DNA from: Granulosicoccus sp964437945
Lineage (GTDB): Bacteria; Pseudomonadota; Gammaproteobacteria; Granulosicoccales; Granulosicoccaceae
Direction of reading: 5' to 3'
DNA length: 34,801 nucleotides
Assembly (NCBI GenBank): GCA_964437945.1
Contig: CAYTJF010000031.1
Location: 1-34,801 of the forward strand
In this document: piece after piece, positions 25,261 through 33,929 of the stretch
Numbering within the stretch: the first letter of the stretch is position 1
How the letters are laid out: the number at the start of each line of letters is the position of its first letter
Notes under the pieces: generated by a model
What the model saw: the letters and a program-made list of their open reading frames with translations, nothing else
Told to the model about the DNA's origin: nothing
Database searches by the model: none
Program-made: the position numbers and the translations under genes

Positions 25261-25287
25261 AACGTTTTTTGCGCGTTATTTGAAACG

Positions 25288-25317
25288 AAAGTGGGGCCTT
25301 TGGCCCCACTTTTTTTT
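25288..25317 (+). terminator. Rho-independent terminator/attenuator between dctP and dctQ
   Basis: GTGGGGCC (25291-25298), loop TTT, GGCCCCAC (25302-25309), flanked by AAA and TTT pairs, with a run of eight T from 25310. This is a textbook intrinsic terminator inside the TRAP operon, 30 bases after the dctP stop. It would give abundant binding protein with a fraction of transcripts reading through to dctQM. Confidence 0.92.
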
Positions 25318-25374
25318 GGTTAGAATATTGCTTAAAAGAAGAAGCGGCGGCGGCCGTCATTTGAGAGTAGACAG

Positions 25375-25998
25375 ATGATAGAGCATGAAAGAAAGGGCTG
25401 GGTTGACGGGATAACCTGGCGTTTTAGCAGGGCGGCAATGCTAATGCCAGCCTTTATTGTCGTTATCATGATCTATGAAGTGTTCATGCGTTATGTGCTT
25501 AAAAAGCCCACCACCTGGGTAACCGAAATGAGTCTCTGGGTCGGGGGTTGGATCTACCTCACCGCAGGCATTTACGCCATGCAGCAGCGCGCCCATATTC
25601 GCATTACTGTGCTCTACGATGTTGTGCCGCGTTGGTTAAAACGTTTGTTCGATTTTATTTCTGTATTTTTGATCGTGCTTTGGGCCATTGCCACCGTCTG
25701 GGGTGGGTTTAACGAAGCATGGGATTCCCTAATTCGCTGGGAGCGTTTTGGTACCGCTTGGGATCCACCAATTCCGGCAACCACTCAACCGTTGATTCTT
25801 GTTGTCATGGTAATCATGGCCATTCAGGCAGTGTCAAACTTTTTGACCGATTGGAATGACTACGACAAACCTCTTGTTGATGACGAAATGCAGGCCGAAA
25901 TAGAGGAAGTAAAACGTGCACAAGGATTTGTTGACGAGGTTGGCGATGGCATCACTGACGATGTTGGCACCTCTAAAGATACCCGCGGCGAGCGCTAA
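25375..25998 (+). CDS. dctQ: TRAP transporter small membrane subunit (DctQ family)
   Basis: A 207-residue protein with four helices (about residues 18-38, 50-68, 88-110 and 140-160) and the DctQ pattern FMRYVLKKPTTWVTEMSLWVGGWIYLTAGIYAMQQRAHIRITVLYDVVP. The C-terminal tail of about 45 residues is acidic and cytoplasmic, longer than usual. It bridges DctM and DctP. It lies ten bases before dctM. Confidence 0.9.
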   Translation: MIEHERKGWVDGITWRFSRAAMLMPAFIVVIMIYEVFMRYVLKKPTTWVTEMSLWVGGWIYLTAGIYAMQQRAHIRITVLYDVVPRWLKRLFDFISVFLIVLWAIATVWGGFNEAWDSLIRWERFGTAWDPPIPATTQPLILVVMVIMAIQAVSNFLTDWNDYDKPLVDDEMQAEIEEVKRAQGFVDEVGDGITDDVGTSKDTRGER

Positions 25999-26008
25999 GA
26001 GATAAGTC

Positions 26009-27598
26009 ATGGATATCGGAACTATATCGTTAATACTGCTTATTTCATTATTGGTTCTACTGGCGATAGGTATGCCCCTGGGCTTTGCCTCAGGCATTAT
26101 GGCGGTTGCCGTTTTAGTGATGAAGTTCGGCCCGGAGTTATTGTTTTCAGATTTTGGTCGAGGACCGCTAAATATACTTGTGCAACGAATGTACGGATTG
26201 ACGACCGACTACGTCATCATTTCTGTGCCTTTGTTTATTTTTATGGCGACCTTGCTGGAACGCAGTGGTATCGCCAAAGACATGTATACCTGTCTTAGTC
26301 AGTGGCTTAGTCGCACGCGTGGTGGAATTGCGTTAGTCACATCGGTTATGGCCGTTGTTATGGCGGCTATGTCTGGCATTATCGGTGGAGAGGTTGTGTT
26401 GCTGGGTTTGATTGCACTGCCGCAGATGCTGCGTTTAGGGTACGACCAGAATCTTGCTATCGGTACTATTTGCGCTTCAGGTTCTCTGGGCACTATGATT
26501 CCGCCTTCAATTGTATTGATCATGTATGGCTTGATTACTGAGACGTCTATTCATGCCTTATTCAAGGCGGCCTTCGTTCCGGGCTTTATACTTGCGATTC
26601 TGTACATGATTTATATCATTATTCGCACCCGTATCACCCCGTCGCTAGCGCCACTTCCCGAACCTGGTCCTGATGATATGGATGGCCGCACCAAAGCGGT
26701 TTACGGTTCTGCATTGATCGCAGGGCTTGTGGCGTTTGCCCTCATTATTCTTGTGTGCCGTGCATTGTTCCTGGACTATTTTGACAGGATTACTGAAGAT
26801 CACGCTTTTGTTTCAAGTGGCTTTGTAAACATCGCGAGCTTGGTCGTCGTCCCAGTGCTACTAGCATTTCTTGTGTTTTTCATTCGACCAAAACGGGTGC
26901 GGGCAGCCTGGCAGGCCGGCAAAGGCATGGTTGCGCCACTACTGATCGTTTTTGTTGTGCTGGGTTCCATTTATGGCGGTGTTACCGGCATCACTGAGGC
27001 CGCCGGTATGGGATCTGCTGCGGTACTTTTGTTGATTATCCTGCGTGGTGAGTTCTCTTTTGGACTGGTTTACGAAGCACTGATGCGCACCTTCAAATCG
27101 ACTGGCACAATTATCTGGGTCACGTTTGGCGCTACTGCATTGGCTGGTGCTTACACCATATCTGGCGGACCCACCTATGTAGCCAATCTAATAATTGGTG
27201 CAGACTTACCAACACTGGGTGTGTTAATGATGATGATGCTGATTTTCCTTTTCCTGGGTGCTTTCATGGACTGGGTGGGCATCGTGTTGCTGGTTATGCC
27301 TGTCTTCCTGCCTATCGTGATGAAGCTGCCGGTTGAGGAGATTGGTATATTTGCCCCGTTGGTAGACGTTCGAACCTTTGTACCAATATGGTTTGGTATT
27401 CTGTTTTGCGTCAATATGCAGGTGAGTTTCTTATCGCCACCGTTTGGACCTGCGGCATTTTATTTAAAGTCGGTGGCACCGCCACACATTACGTTGCCAG
27501 CTATCTTCAGAGGTTTTTTGCCTTTCATCATGATTCAGCTTGTAGTGTTAATGGCTGTGTTATTTTTTCCAGAGCTGACGATGTTTTTCCGGGGATAG
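26009..27598 (+). CDS. dctM: TRAP transporter large permease (DctM family)
   Basis: A 529-residue sodium-coupled permease of the elevator type, about 100 residues longer than common DctM proteins owing to an insertion around residues 205-300 that holds extra helices. Family signatures are ERSGIAKDMYTCLSQWLSRTRGGIALV, AAMSGIIGGEVVLLGLIALPQM, GSLGTMIPPSIVLIMYGLI and, near the end, FLSPPFGPAAFYLKSVAPPHI. It forms the transport core with DctQ. The long form resembles subgroups used for keto acids and other organic acids; ligand uncertain. Confidence 0.92.
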   Translation: MDIGTISLILLISLLVLLAIGMPLGFASGIMAVAVLVMKFGPELLFSDFGRGPLNILVQRMYGLTTDYVIISVPLFIFMATLLERSGIAKDMYTCLSQWLSRTRGGIALVTSVMAVVMAAMSGIIGGEVVLLGLIALPQMLRLGYDQNLAIGTICASGSLGTMIPPSIVLIMYGLITETSIHALFKAAFVPGFILAILYMIYIIIRTRITPSLAPLPEPGPDDMDGRTKAVYGSALIAGLVAFALIILVCRALFLDYFDRITEDHAFVSSGFVNIASLVVVPVLLAFLVFFIRPKRVRAAWQAGKGMVAPLLIVFVVLGSIYGGVTGITEAAGMGSAAVLLLIILRGEFSFGLVYEALMRTFKSTGTIIWVTFGATALAGAYTISGGPTYVANLIIGADLPTLGVLMMMMLIFLFLGAFMDWVGIVLLVMPVFLPIVMKLPVEEIGIFAPLVDVRTFVPIWFGILFCVNMQVSFLSPPFGPAAFYLKSVAPPHITLPAIFRGFLPFIMIQLVVLMAVLFFPELTMFFRG

Positions 27599-27613
27599 GC
27601 TGTAGGCGGCGAG

Positions 27614-27667
27614 TGTTGAAAGATTTGCCCGAGTTGAAAGGGTAGTACGTATTGAAAGGTAGCGCGG
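27614..27667 (+). repeat. three 18-base direct repeats with TTGAAAG core
   Basis: TTGAAAG occurs at 27616, 27634 and 27652, exactly 18 bases apart, with partly conserved flanks (GGTAG in the last two). The repeat fills the gap between dctM and the amidinohydrolase gene. Next to it GGTTGC and GCAACC form a short inverted repeat around 27667-27687. Operator or slippage relic; undecided. Confidence 0.5.
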
Positions 27668-27700
27668 GTTGCATTAACGTCGCAACCGAGGCTGGAACAT

Positions 27701-28627
27701 ATGGCAGCTAAAAACCAATCCGATGCATTCACTCTGCAGCGCCGTGAGTTGCAGGGCGGAACAAGTCCGTTAAAAAACTGGGGCTTTCGCAATGAAACAG
27801 ACCCCTTGACAGATGTTTTGTTAGGGAGCCCCGAACATCTGTATCATCGCGCCACGTCTAGTTTATCGCGCAAATACCTGCGCGATGCACCTTGCGATAT
27901 CAAAGTAGCTCAATCGCAGCATGCCGAACTTGTCGACGCCTACCGACATTTTGATGTGAACGTGCATTTTCTGCAAGCAGAACCAGAACTCACAATGCAA
28001 GTTTATTCTCGTGATTCGAGCGTAATGACTCCCTATGGTGCATTTATCACAGCCATGTCGCAGTGGTGGCGTCGCGGTGAAAACTACGCCGCCATCCGTG
28101 CTTATGAAAAGCTGGGTATTCCCATCTATGACATGGTTACTGCTGGCACCTTCGAGGGCGGTGATTTCAATGTAATCGAAGAAGGGTGTGTGCTTATTGG
28201 CTGCGGTGAAGCGCGCACCAATGAGGCAGGTGCCAAACAAGTTGCTGGATGGTTTGAGGCTGAAGGTTGGGAAGTTCGGCTTGCCTACATAGATGAATAT
28301 TATGTGCATATTGATCTGATGGTTGTGCCCATCGCGCATAAGCTAACGGCGGTGTGCGTCGCTTGTACCGACCCGCAAATAGTGGATTGGTTAAAGAGTA
28401 AAGGACACGAAATAATCGATGTGCCGTTTCAAGACACCATGCGCCTGGGTTGTAATTTAATGTCGCTTGGTAACGATCGGGCTATTGCACCAACATCGTC
28501 CAAGACACTAATTGATCAATTAAAAGCGCGCGGTTTTCAAGTTGTTGAGGTCGAAACCGCAGAGCTATCCAAAACCGGTGGTGGTATTCATTGCATGGCG
28601 CAAGCATTGCGGCGCACGGCTGGGTAG
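27701..28627 (+). CDS. guanidino-group hydrolase/transferase superfamily protein (DDAH/amidinotransferase-like)
   Basis: A 308-residue enzyme of the guanidine-modifying pentein superfamily (dimethylarginine dimethylaminohydrolase, arginine deiminase, amidinotransferases). The catalytic Cys is near residue 298 in TGGGIHCMAQALRR, the acidic EGGD near residues 152-155, and a candidate catalytic His in EYYVHIDLMV. VYSRDSSVMTPYGAFI supplies the family ExxxRD-like region. The start ATG 27701 follows GAGG. It lies 102 bases after dctM, so the TRAP solute is probably its substrate or precursor: an arginine analogue, guanidino acid or related compound. Superfamily secure, reaction not. Confidence 0.87.
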   Translation: MAAKNQSDAFTLQRRELQGGTSPLKNWGFRNETDPLTDVLLGSPEHLYHRATSSLSRKYLRDAPCDIKVAQSQHAELVDAYRHFDVNVHFLQAEPELTMQVYSRDSSVMTPYGAFITAMSQWWRRGENYAAIRAYEKLGIPIYDMVTAGTFEGGDFNVIEEGCVLIGCGEARTNEAGAKQVAGWFEAEGWEVRLAYIDEYYVHIDLMVVPIAHKLTAVCVACTDPQIVDWLKSKGHEIIDVPFQDTMRLGCNLMSLGNDRAIAPTSSKTLIDQLKARGFQVVEVETAELSKTGGGIHCMAQALRRTAG

Positions 28628-28945
28628 TCGCTGACCACTAACGGCTTCTGGTACATTAGTCCACATTCACACCGACGGAAGATTACACAAAATTTTCTGC
28701 CAAAATTCTCTTTTCACTTTCAATATGGGTCAGTGTGTCTCACAGTTGTTCGAATTTGGAGCTATCGATTACGTCGTGATAGTTTCGGTTAGTCTTGCGT
28801 TATTCAAATTTGGGGCGTAGGCTGATACTGTATTGCTAATCAACGCATGGAACCTATCGATATCTATTCATCATAGTTTGCAGAAGCTGGCTGATGTGAT
28901 CTATTGATTGCAGATTGTTAGCTTCGTATTTTAATGGAGCTTAAA
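28628..28945 (+). other. 318-base non-coding gap
   Basis: No gene is visible. Two similar 14-base blocks (TTCGAATTTGGAGC at 28749 and TTCAAATTTGGGGC at 28803) are 54 bases apart, and the start of the amidase gene has a good GGAG. The gap probably carries a separate promoter for the amidase. Confidence 0.4.
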
Positions 28946-30205
28946 ATGAAAAAATTCGTCCCGTTATCCGCACTAGCGATCACAGTTGGCCTGTTGAGCT
29001 ACATGCCAACAGTCTTGTCCGATACAACCGATGTCAAAACTCAAACGATTGTAGAAGTCAAGAAAGAGGGGGAGCATTGTGAGCAAGATCCTAATTGCTT
29101 CAATCGCTATCACCCGGCAATCAAAACTGTTGCCAAAGCTAATCCGGGTGATCTTATTGTTGTCCATACTCGGGATGCGCTCGATTCAAACCTGACAATA
29201 GATTCCTTACCAAAAGATGCTCTGGCAATTGACTTAAATCTTGTTCATCCGATGACCGGGCCTATTCATATTGAAGGTGCCGAGCGTGGGGATGTTCTGG
29301 CAGTGCAACTGATTAACATTATTCCTGATGAGTACGGCTATACCACCTTAATACCTGGTTTTGGGTTTTTGCCCGATCTATTTCAGGAACCGTTTATCGC
29401 GAACTGGGCCTTAAACAGTCTCGAAGCGGTTTCTGAACAGATTCCCGGTGTCAAAATTCCGATGAATGCGTTTATGGGCAGTGTTGGTGTATTGCCCGGT
29501 GAAGAAGAAGTTGACAAATGGCTTGCGCGCGAAACCGAACTGGCAGCGGTCGGCGGTGTTGCGCTTCCGCCTGAACCAACTGGCGCAAGACCACCTGAAG
29601 TTTGTGGCCCTGATGGTAGCCACAAAGACAAATGTCTGCGAACCATACCACCTAGAGAAAATGGCGGTAACATGGATGTACAGCAAATGGTGGTTGGTAC
29701 CACATTACTCTTGCCGTGTTTTATTGATGGCTGTGGGTTTTTTATTGGTGATGTGCATTTTGCACAGGGTGATGGTGAAGTTGCTGGTACCGCTATTGAG
29801 ACTGGCGCCATAGTGACCGTTAAAACCGAGATTCGAAAAGGTATGGCGTCTTTGATCAAGCAACCGCATTTTGAAGGTGGGGCGCAGATCAAGGCACTCG
29901 AGCCAGATCGATTTCATGCAACCGTTGGTTACCCGCTTAAAGAAGCTGGTGAGATACCTCCACAATGGGCTTATCTCGAAAGTGAAAAACTAGCACCCTT
30001 AACTCAGTTATCTAATGACATCACATTGGCAGCCCGAAATTCACTAATACAAATGCTGGACTGGTTGCAGGAAACAAAAGGGCTTGGCCGAGAAGAAGCT
30101 TTTGTTGTGATGAGCGTGGCTTGTGATTTGCGGATTGGAAATGTGGTGGATGTACCCAACTATGTAGTCTCGACCATCTGTCCAATGGAAATATTTTCCG
30201 AATAG
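28946..30205 (+). CDS. exported acetamidase/formamidase family protein
   Basis: A 419-residue protein of the acetamidase/formamidase (FmdA_AmdA) family. The N-terminal MKKFVPLSALAITVGLLSYM...VLSD is a Sec signal peptide, which typical cytoplasmic FmdA lacks. The family core is well kept: MTGPIHIEGAERGDVLAVQL, GSVGVLPG, ENGGNMDVQQMVVGTTLLLP, GDVHFAQGDGEVAGTAIETGA, and the late VMSVACDLRIGNVVDVPNY. Start ATG 28946 with GGAG seven bases before it; an in-frame ATG at 28934 precedes the ribosome site. Hydrolysis of small amides to acid and ammonia in the periplasm is likely. Several Cys residues (CEQDPNC, PCFIDGC) fit disulfides. Confidence 0.87.
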   Translation: MKKFVPLSALAITVGLLSYMPTVLSDTTDVKTQTIVEVKKEGEHCEQDPNCFNRYHPAIKTVAKANPGDLIVVHTRDALDSNLTIDSLPKDALAIDLNLVHPMTGPIHIEGAERGDVLAVQLINIIPDEYGYTTLIPGFGFLPDLFQEPFIANWALNSLEAVSEQIPGVKIPMNAFMGSVGVLPGEEEVDKWLARETELAAVGGVALPPEPTGARPPEVCGPDGSHKDKCLRTIPPRENGGNMDVQQMVVGTTLLLPCFIDGCGFFIGDVHFAQGDGEVAGTAIETGAIVTVKTEIRKGMASLIKQPHFEGGAQIKALEPDRFHATVGYPLKEAGEIPPQWAYLESEKLAPLTQLSNDITLAARNSLIQMLDWLQETKGLGREEAFVVMSVACDLRIGNVVDVPNYVVSTICPMEIFSE

Positions 30206-30268
30206 AGTAGTAGGAAACACTTCATGGCGCATTGACGTTATATTTGTCTGGTTGCCAAAAGTACAAGT

Positions 30269-30856
30269 ATGCATAAAAAACAGCAGCAATTAGATTTGCT
30301 TACTAAAAGCCTGTCAGCATATGCTGGCAGGTTAAATCTATTAGTAATGGCGTTAGCCATTTTTGTGCCTGTCACCGTGCTCCAGGCACACACTCCGTAT
30401 GGGCAATGGGATTCGTATCGAACACGCCATTTACAGGTGTTGACGTCGCGCAGCGATTTAGTTGGTGATGCTGTTGCAGATGAATGGGTAGCTGTACTGG
30501 CCGAGCACTTACCCAAATCAAAAGCGGTGGTTAGCAGGGCAAGAAATTTTCAGCGCGTAGCCAGTTTGCTCAAAACCGATCAAGCAAAGGTTGCAGTGTT
30601 GTCATACGAGCAAGCCCAATCAATGTTCAACGGCGACACACCATTTGAAGAATTTGGTCCAATAGCGCTTCAGGTATTGCTCGGCAATGGCGAATACCTG
30701 CTGGTAACTCGAGACGATTTACCCGTACAACATGGGTATCTTGTTGTCGATACACTGCTGGAACGGGCCAGTGAGCTACGTTTGTCAGTGCCCGAAGTTG
30801 GTCCGTTTGGAATGGAGGTCCATCCGGGCGCACAGGAAGTAGTGGCAGATCACTAA
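30269..30856 (+). CDS. small exported protein resembling a partial solute-binding domain
   Basis: A 195-residue protein; the hydrophobic LLVMALAIFVPVTVLQA at about residues 24-40 is a signal sequence or anchor. The mature part carries KVAVLSYEQAQSMFNGDTPFEEFGPIALQVLLGNGEYLLVTRDDLPVQHGYLVVDTLLE, a pattern like TAXI/NMT1-type binding proteins but only about half their length, so binding by itself is doubtful. An imperfect 22-base palindrome sits in its 5' coding part (30310-30331, around CAGCATATGCTG). It may be an accessory of the TRAP system. No named family is recognised with certainty. Confidence 0.6.
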   Translation: MHKKQQQLDLLTKSLSAYAGRLNLLVMALAIFVPVTVLQAHTPYGQWDSYRTRHLQVLTSRSDLVGDAVADEWVAVLAEHLPKSKAVVSRARNFQRVASLLKTDQAKVAVLSYEQAQSMFNGDTPFEEFGPIALQVLLGNGEYLLVTRDDLPVQHGYLVVDTLLERASELRLSVPEVGPFGMEVHPGAQEVVADH

Positions 30857-30978
30857 AGCACCGTTTTCAATTCTCCAGCGACAGCGTTCATACTGTTTAA
30901 CTTGCTAGACTTAGAGTCGTTGGCGTCGCCGTAAACAACCAACACTAACAACAAAGAGCAGTATGAGTAATGGGTCAA

Positions 30979-31200
30979 TCAGCAAACGCTATTTGCCAAA
31001 TCTATCACCTGATTAACGCCACTAACCTGTCCAACTGCGTTAGCAGTTTCACGACGGGTGTTAATTGAAGTGCTACAGCCCGTTATCACCGCGACACCGT
31101 TTTTGATGCGTATGGACATATCCAGCGACACGGCGTCTGAAGCGCTCGTCGGAAATCTTGACGGCTTTGAAGTCAGTTGAAATTCTTTGATATTGGACAT
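30979..31200 (-). CDS. small single-BON-domain protein
   Basis: A 73-residue protein with a BON-like segment (MSIRIKNGVAVITGCSTSINTRRETANAVGQVSGVNQVIDLANSV): Gly after the second strand, then a helix, then the GVxxV turn. There is no clear signal peptide, so it would be cytoplasmic or leaderless; most BON proteins (OsmY type) are periplasmic with two or more copies. It lies 227 bases downstream of the NDH-2 fusion gene on the same strand. Its function is unknown; BON domains are associated with membrane or phospholipid contact. Confidence 0.6.
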   Translation of the reverse strand: MSNIKEFQLTSKPSRFPTSASDAVSLDMSIRIKNGVAVITGCSTSINTRRETANAVGQVSGVNQVIDLANSVC

Positions 31201-31427
31201 TTCTTTTACCTGTATTTAATTAGCCTACAGGTAAGAGGTTCAAATCGAGCATCAGTTTCATAAGACTCGCATAAATAATTATTTGTAAGAATGCGGTAAA
31301 TGTTGCTTAAGCGCTGTTCACCTGGGAGCCACCGCGACTCTGACAGCGCCTAACCGAGTGCGGTGTGAAGAATCCGCTTTGCGCCGTTTGCTTGTTACAC
31401 CACTCTAGCAGACGCACAGAGTTGAAT

Positions 31428-33623
31428 TTAGTGTTCGGGCAATTCTTGTGATGAATGAATTTGCGATGAACGATGCTTGCGCGAATTATCGACAGTGTCG
31501 GTTGTGGTAAAGCGCAAATTGATAATGTCAGGTGAGAACAGCATGCTCCAGGTCCATTCGAAAAATATGCGTGTTTTCTTCGCAAAGGTCGGCATAAGCG
31601 ACAGATAAAAACCTCGCCACATTAACCAGGCAGGAAACCCACTTATGGCGCGCCCACCTGGGAGCTCAGCCACACCATTCAGATGACCGATTGTTGCCAT
31701 GGAACCTTTTGATTGATAGTTGAATGCTTGTGTGGGTTCGCCCGTAACTGCCCGACAAATATTGTCTGCCAGCTGGCGCCCTTCTCTTATGGCGAACTGA
31801 GCAGTTGGCGGCGCATGCTTTTTATCGTAAGCGTTAACTAACAATGCGCAGTCACCTATAGCCCAGAGGTTGGCATGCTCAACAACTGACATGTCTGAAT
31901 CAACTAAAATCCGGCCACGCTCATTTGGAATATTCATTTTCTCAACCAGCGGGTTTGGTTTGGTGCCAATGGTGCACACAACAGTTGCTGCTTCAAGACG
32001 CCCGTTTGAATCAGTAAGTACTCCTTGTTCGTCCACCGTCTCAACACCGGTATCCATCCACATCCTGATTCCTTTCAATGGCATTTGATCAAGTGCGTGC
32101 AAGCCAAGCTTAGAACTCATTTCCTGCAAGGGTAAATCGGCACGATGGACCATTGTTACTGTTAAATCTTCGTCATGCAGTCTTGGATAATGCTTGTGTG
32201 ATGCATGGATAAAATCCTGTATTGCACCGGCGACTTCAACGCCACTAAAGCCTGCACCGACAATGACAAAATGGCCCAACCATTTCCGAACTTCAGGGTC
32301 TTCCTCAAGCTCTGCTTTTTCCATCTGTTCGATCACCCGGTTTCTCAAATTGAGCGCATCGCCCAGCAACTTGAATGGCATAGCGTGCTCAGCCATTCCA
32401 GGTAATATATCAGTATTTGCGCGTGACCCGAAAGCAAGAACAAGGTGTTCGTAGTGAATTTGTGAATGCTGATCTTCACCTTCGAAATACACGGTTTTAT
32501 CCTGGGTATTGACATCGGTAACGCGCGCAGATATGAATCGGGTTTTACGCAGCATACGTCGAATAGGTGCGATGACGTGACTTGGCAACACGCTTGCACC
32601 AACGACCTCAGCCAGCATTGGGTTAAAGGTTGTGTAGTTTTCTTCGCTAATTAGTACAACTTGCCAATCATCAGATAATTTTCGTTCAAGTCTTTGTACC
32701 AACTGTGTTCCGGCAAAACCACCGCCAATTACCACAATGTTCTTTTTGTCGAGCGAAAGAATATGTTCGACTTCAAGATCACTACCAAAATTGATCAGTC
32801 GCAGTGAAACAACGGCAGCAATAATGAGCAGATGAAACAGGATATTAATAATGCCGATTTGCGACCCGGATGTATCAGGCAAGCCCACTGTAATAAGATG
32901 AATCAATGTTAACGCGGCAAGCACCCAACCTACGAATCGAACCTGAAAACCGATTAACATTGACAGGCCACCCAGCAGGGCAATGGAAAGTAATGTATAC
33001 AGAATAAATCGGTTGTCTATCAAAACTGAACGGTAGACATCATCAGTAATCGCGAGGAAGAATGCACTAATAAACGGAATTGAAACCGCCAGTCGAATCA
33101 GGAAAATGCCATCATTTTTACCAGCTCCACTGGTAACGTGGTGAGCAAATCTGCTTAGGCTGCCGAAAGATCTATCGGCTAGCCAGTGAACCACGCTCTT
33201 GCCTCTACCTATGGCCCACCGACCGCTGCCCAGCAAAAACATGGCTGTGTACAAGCCTGCGCCCATAAAGTGAGCACTTAAACTAAGCAGGCGGATGTTT
33301 GAACCGGTATCGTTGATCACCACCATCGATTCGGCGACAAGAGTAATGATAACCAGCGCAGGTACTGCCAATCGGATATTCCATCCAATGATCAGCATTA
33401 GACCACCGATAATTTCACAGGCAATGACCAGGTTAAATAGCCAGGGCAAATGAGGCTGTAAAAATAGTGGGAAATCAACCATCATTGCGTGGAAATCACC
33501 AGGCGATAACAGTTTGTAAATACCGGGAATGAGAAAAAACACACCAGATGCGATGCGCAGAATCCCAAGTCCGGTTGCTGTATGCCGTTCGGAGCGATCA
33601 AGCAATGTCAGATCTTGTTTCAT
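31428..33623 (-). CDS. fusion of two DoxX-like membrane domains and NDH-2-type NADH dehydrogenase
   Basis: A 731-residue protein. Residues about 15-150 and 170-285 are each DoxX-like four-helix bundles (LRIASGVFFLIPGIYKLLSPGDFHAMM, then a second set with LSMLIGFQVRF). From about 295 a pyridine-nucleotide-disulfide-type flavoprotein follows: FAD motif VVIGGGFAGTQLVQRLE, NADH motif FVIVGAGFSGVEVAGAI, and late AIGDCALL, the pattern of NDH-2 quinone reductases. A hydrophobic patch near the end (LMWRGFYLSLMPTF) matches the NDH-2 membrane-association segment. Ordinary NDH-2 is about 430 residues and lacks the helices. It probably oxidises NADH at the membrane with quinone as acceptor, without pumping protons. 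ATG 33623 has no strong ribosome site. Confidence 0.88.
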   Translation of the reverse strand: MKQDLTLLDRSERHTATGLGILRIASGVFFLIPGIYKLLSPGDFHAMMVDFPLFLQPHLPWLFNLVIACEIIGGLMLIIGWNIRLAVPALVIITLVAESMVVINDTGSNIRLLSLSAHFMGAGLYTAMFLLGSGRWAIGRGKSVVHWLADRSFGSLSRFAHHVTSGAGKNDGIFLIRLAVSIPFISAFFLAITDDVYRSVLIDNRFILYTLLSIALLGGLSMLIGFQVRFVGWVLAALTLIHLITVGLPDTSGSQIGIINILFHLLIIAAVVSLRLINFGSDLEVEHILSLDKKNIVVIGGGFAGTQLVQRLERKLSDDWQVVLISEENYTTFNPMLAEVVGASVLPSHVIAPIRRMLRKTRFISARVTDVNTQDKTVYFEGEDQHSQIHYEHLVLAFGSRANTDILPGMAEHAMPFKLLGDALNLRNRVIEQMEKAELEEDPEVRKWLGHFVIVGAGFSGVEVAGAIQDFIHASHKHYPRLHDEDLTVTMVHRADLPLQEMSSKLGLHALDQMPLKGIRMWMDTGVETVDEQGVLTDSNGRLEAATVVCTIGTKPNPLVEKMNIPNERGRILVDSDMSVVEHANLWAIGDCALLVNAYDKKHAPPTAQFAIREGRQLADNICRAVTGEPTQAFNYQSKGSMATIGHLNGVAELPGGRAISGFPAWLMWRGFYLSLMPTFAKKTRIFFEWTWSMLFSPDIINLRFTTTDTVDNSRKHRSSQIHSSQELPEH

Positions 33624-33748
33624 TTTATTCGAGTAGTGTTAATTAAAATTTCGACCATGCAATGCCGTATAAGTGGCAATAGTTATCCATGGTTGCGTAG
33701 AACGCCGGGTCCTTGGCGGAAGCATGGCTTATCAAATTCTCGCCCATT

Positions 33749-33792
33749 ATAAACTATAGACTCTCTACCAGATAAACTATAGTCTCTCTACC
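33749..33792. repeat. two near-identical 21-base direct repeats with CTATAG core
   Basis: A 21-base unit starting ATAAACTATAG occurs at 33749-33769 and again at 33772-33792 with one mismatch in 21 and a 23-base period. It lies between the divergent NDH-2 fusion and peptide-ABC genes, so it is a plausible tandem operator or activator site. The rest of the 306-base gap (33624-33929) has no ORF I would call a gene. Confidence 0.6.
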
Positions 33793-33929
33793 GGTGGATC
33801 GGAGAATAATGATGATCAAAGCCTGGACGTATCTCAACATTGTTTTAGATTAGACATTAAGCCATCGGGCTGATAGGGTCAAAGCGGGTACGGCGAGATT
33901 GGTTTGGTATTCGCCTGGGAGATAGACGT

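Noticed and set aside
27863..28339. 158-codon minus-strand ORF in the amidinohydrolase gene
   Set aside because: The plus strand carries the catalytic EGGD in this stretch, so the opposite frame is incidental.
29383..29892. 169-codon minus-strand ORF in the acetamidase gene
   Set aside because: Antisense shadow of strongly conserved formamidase motifs; no ribosome site or family match.
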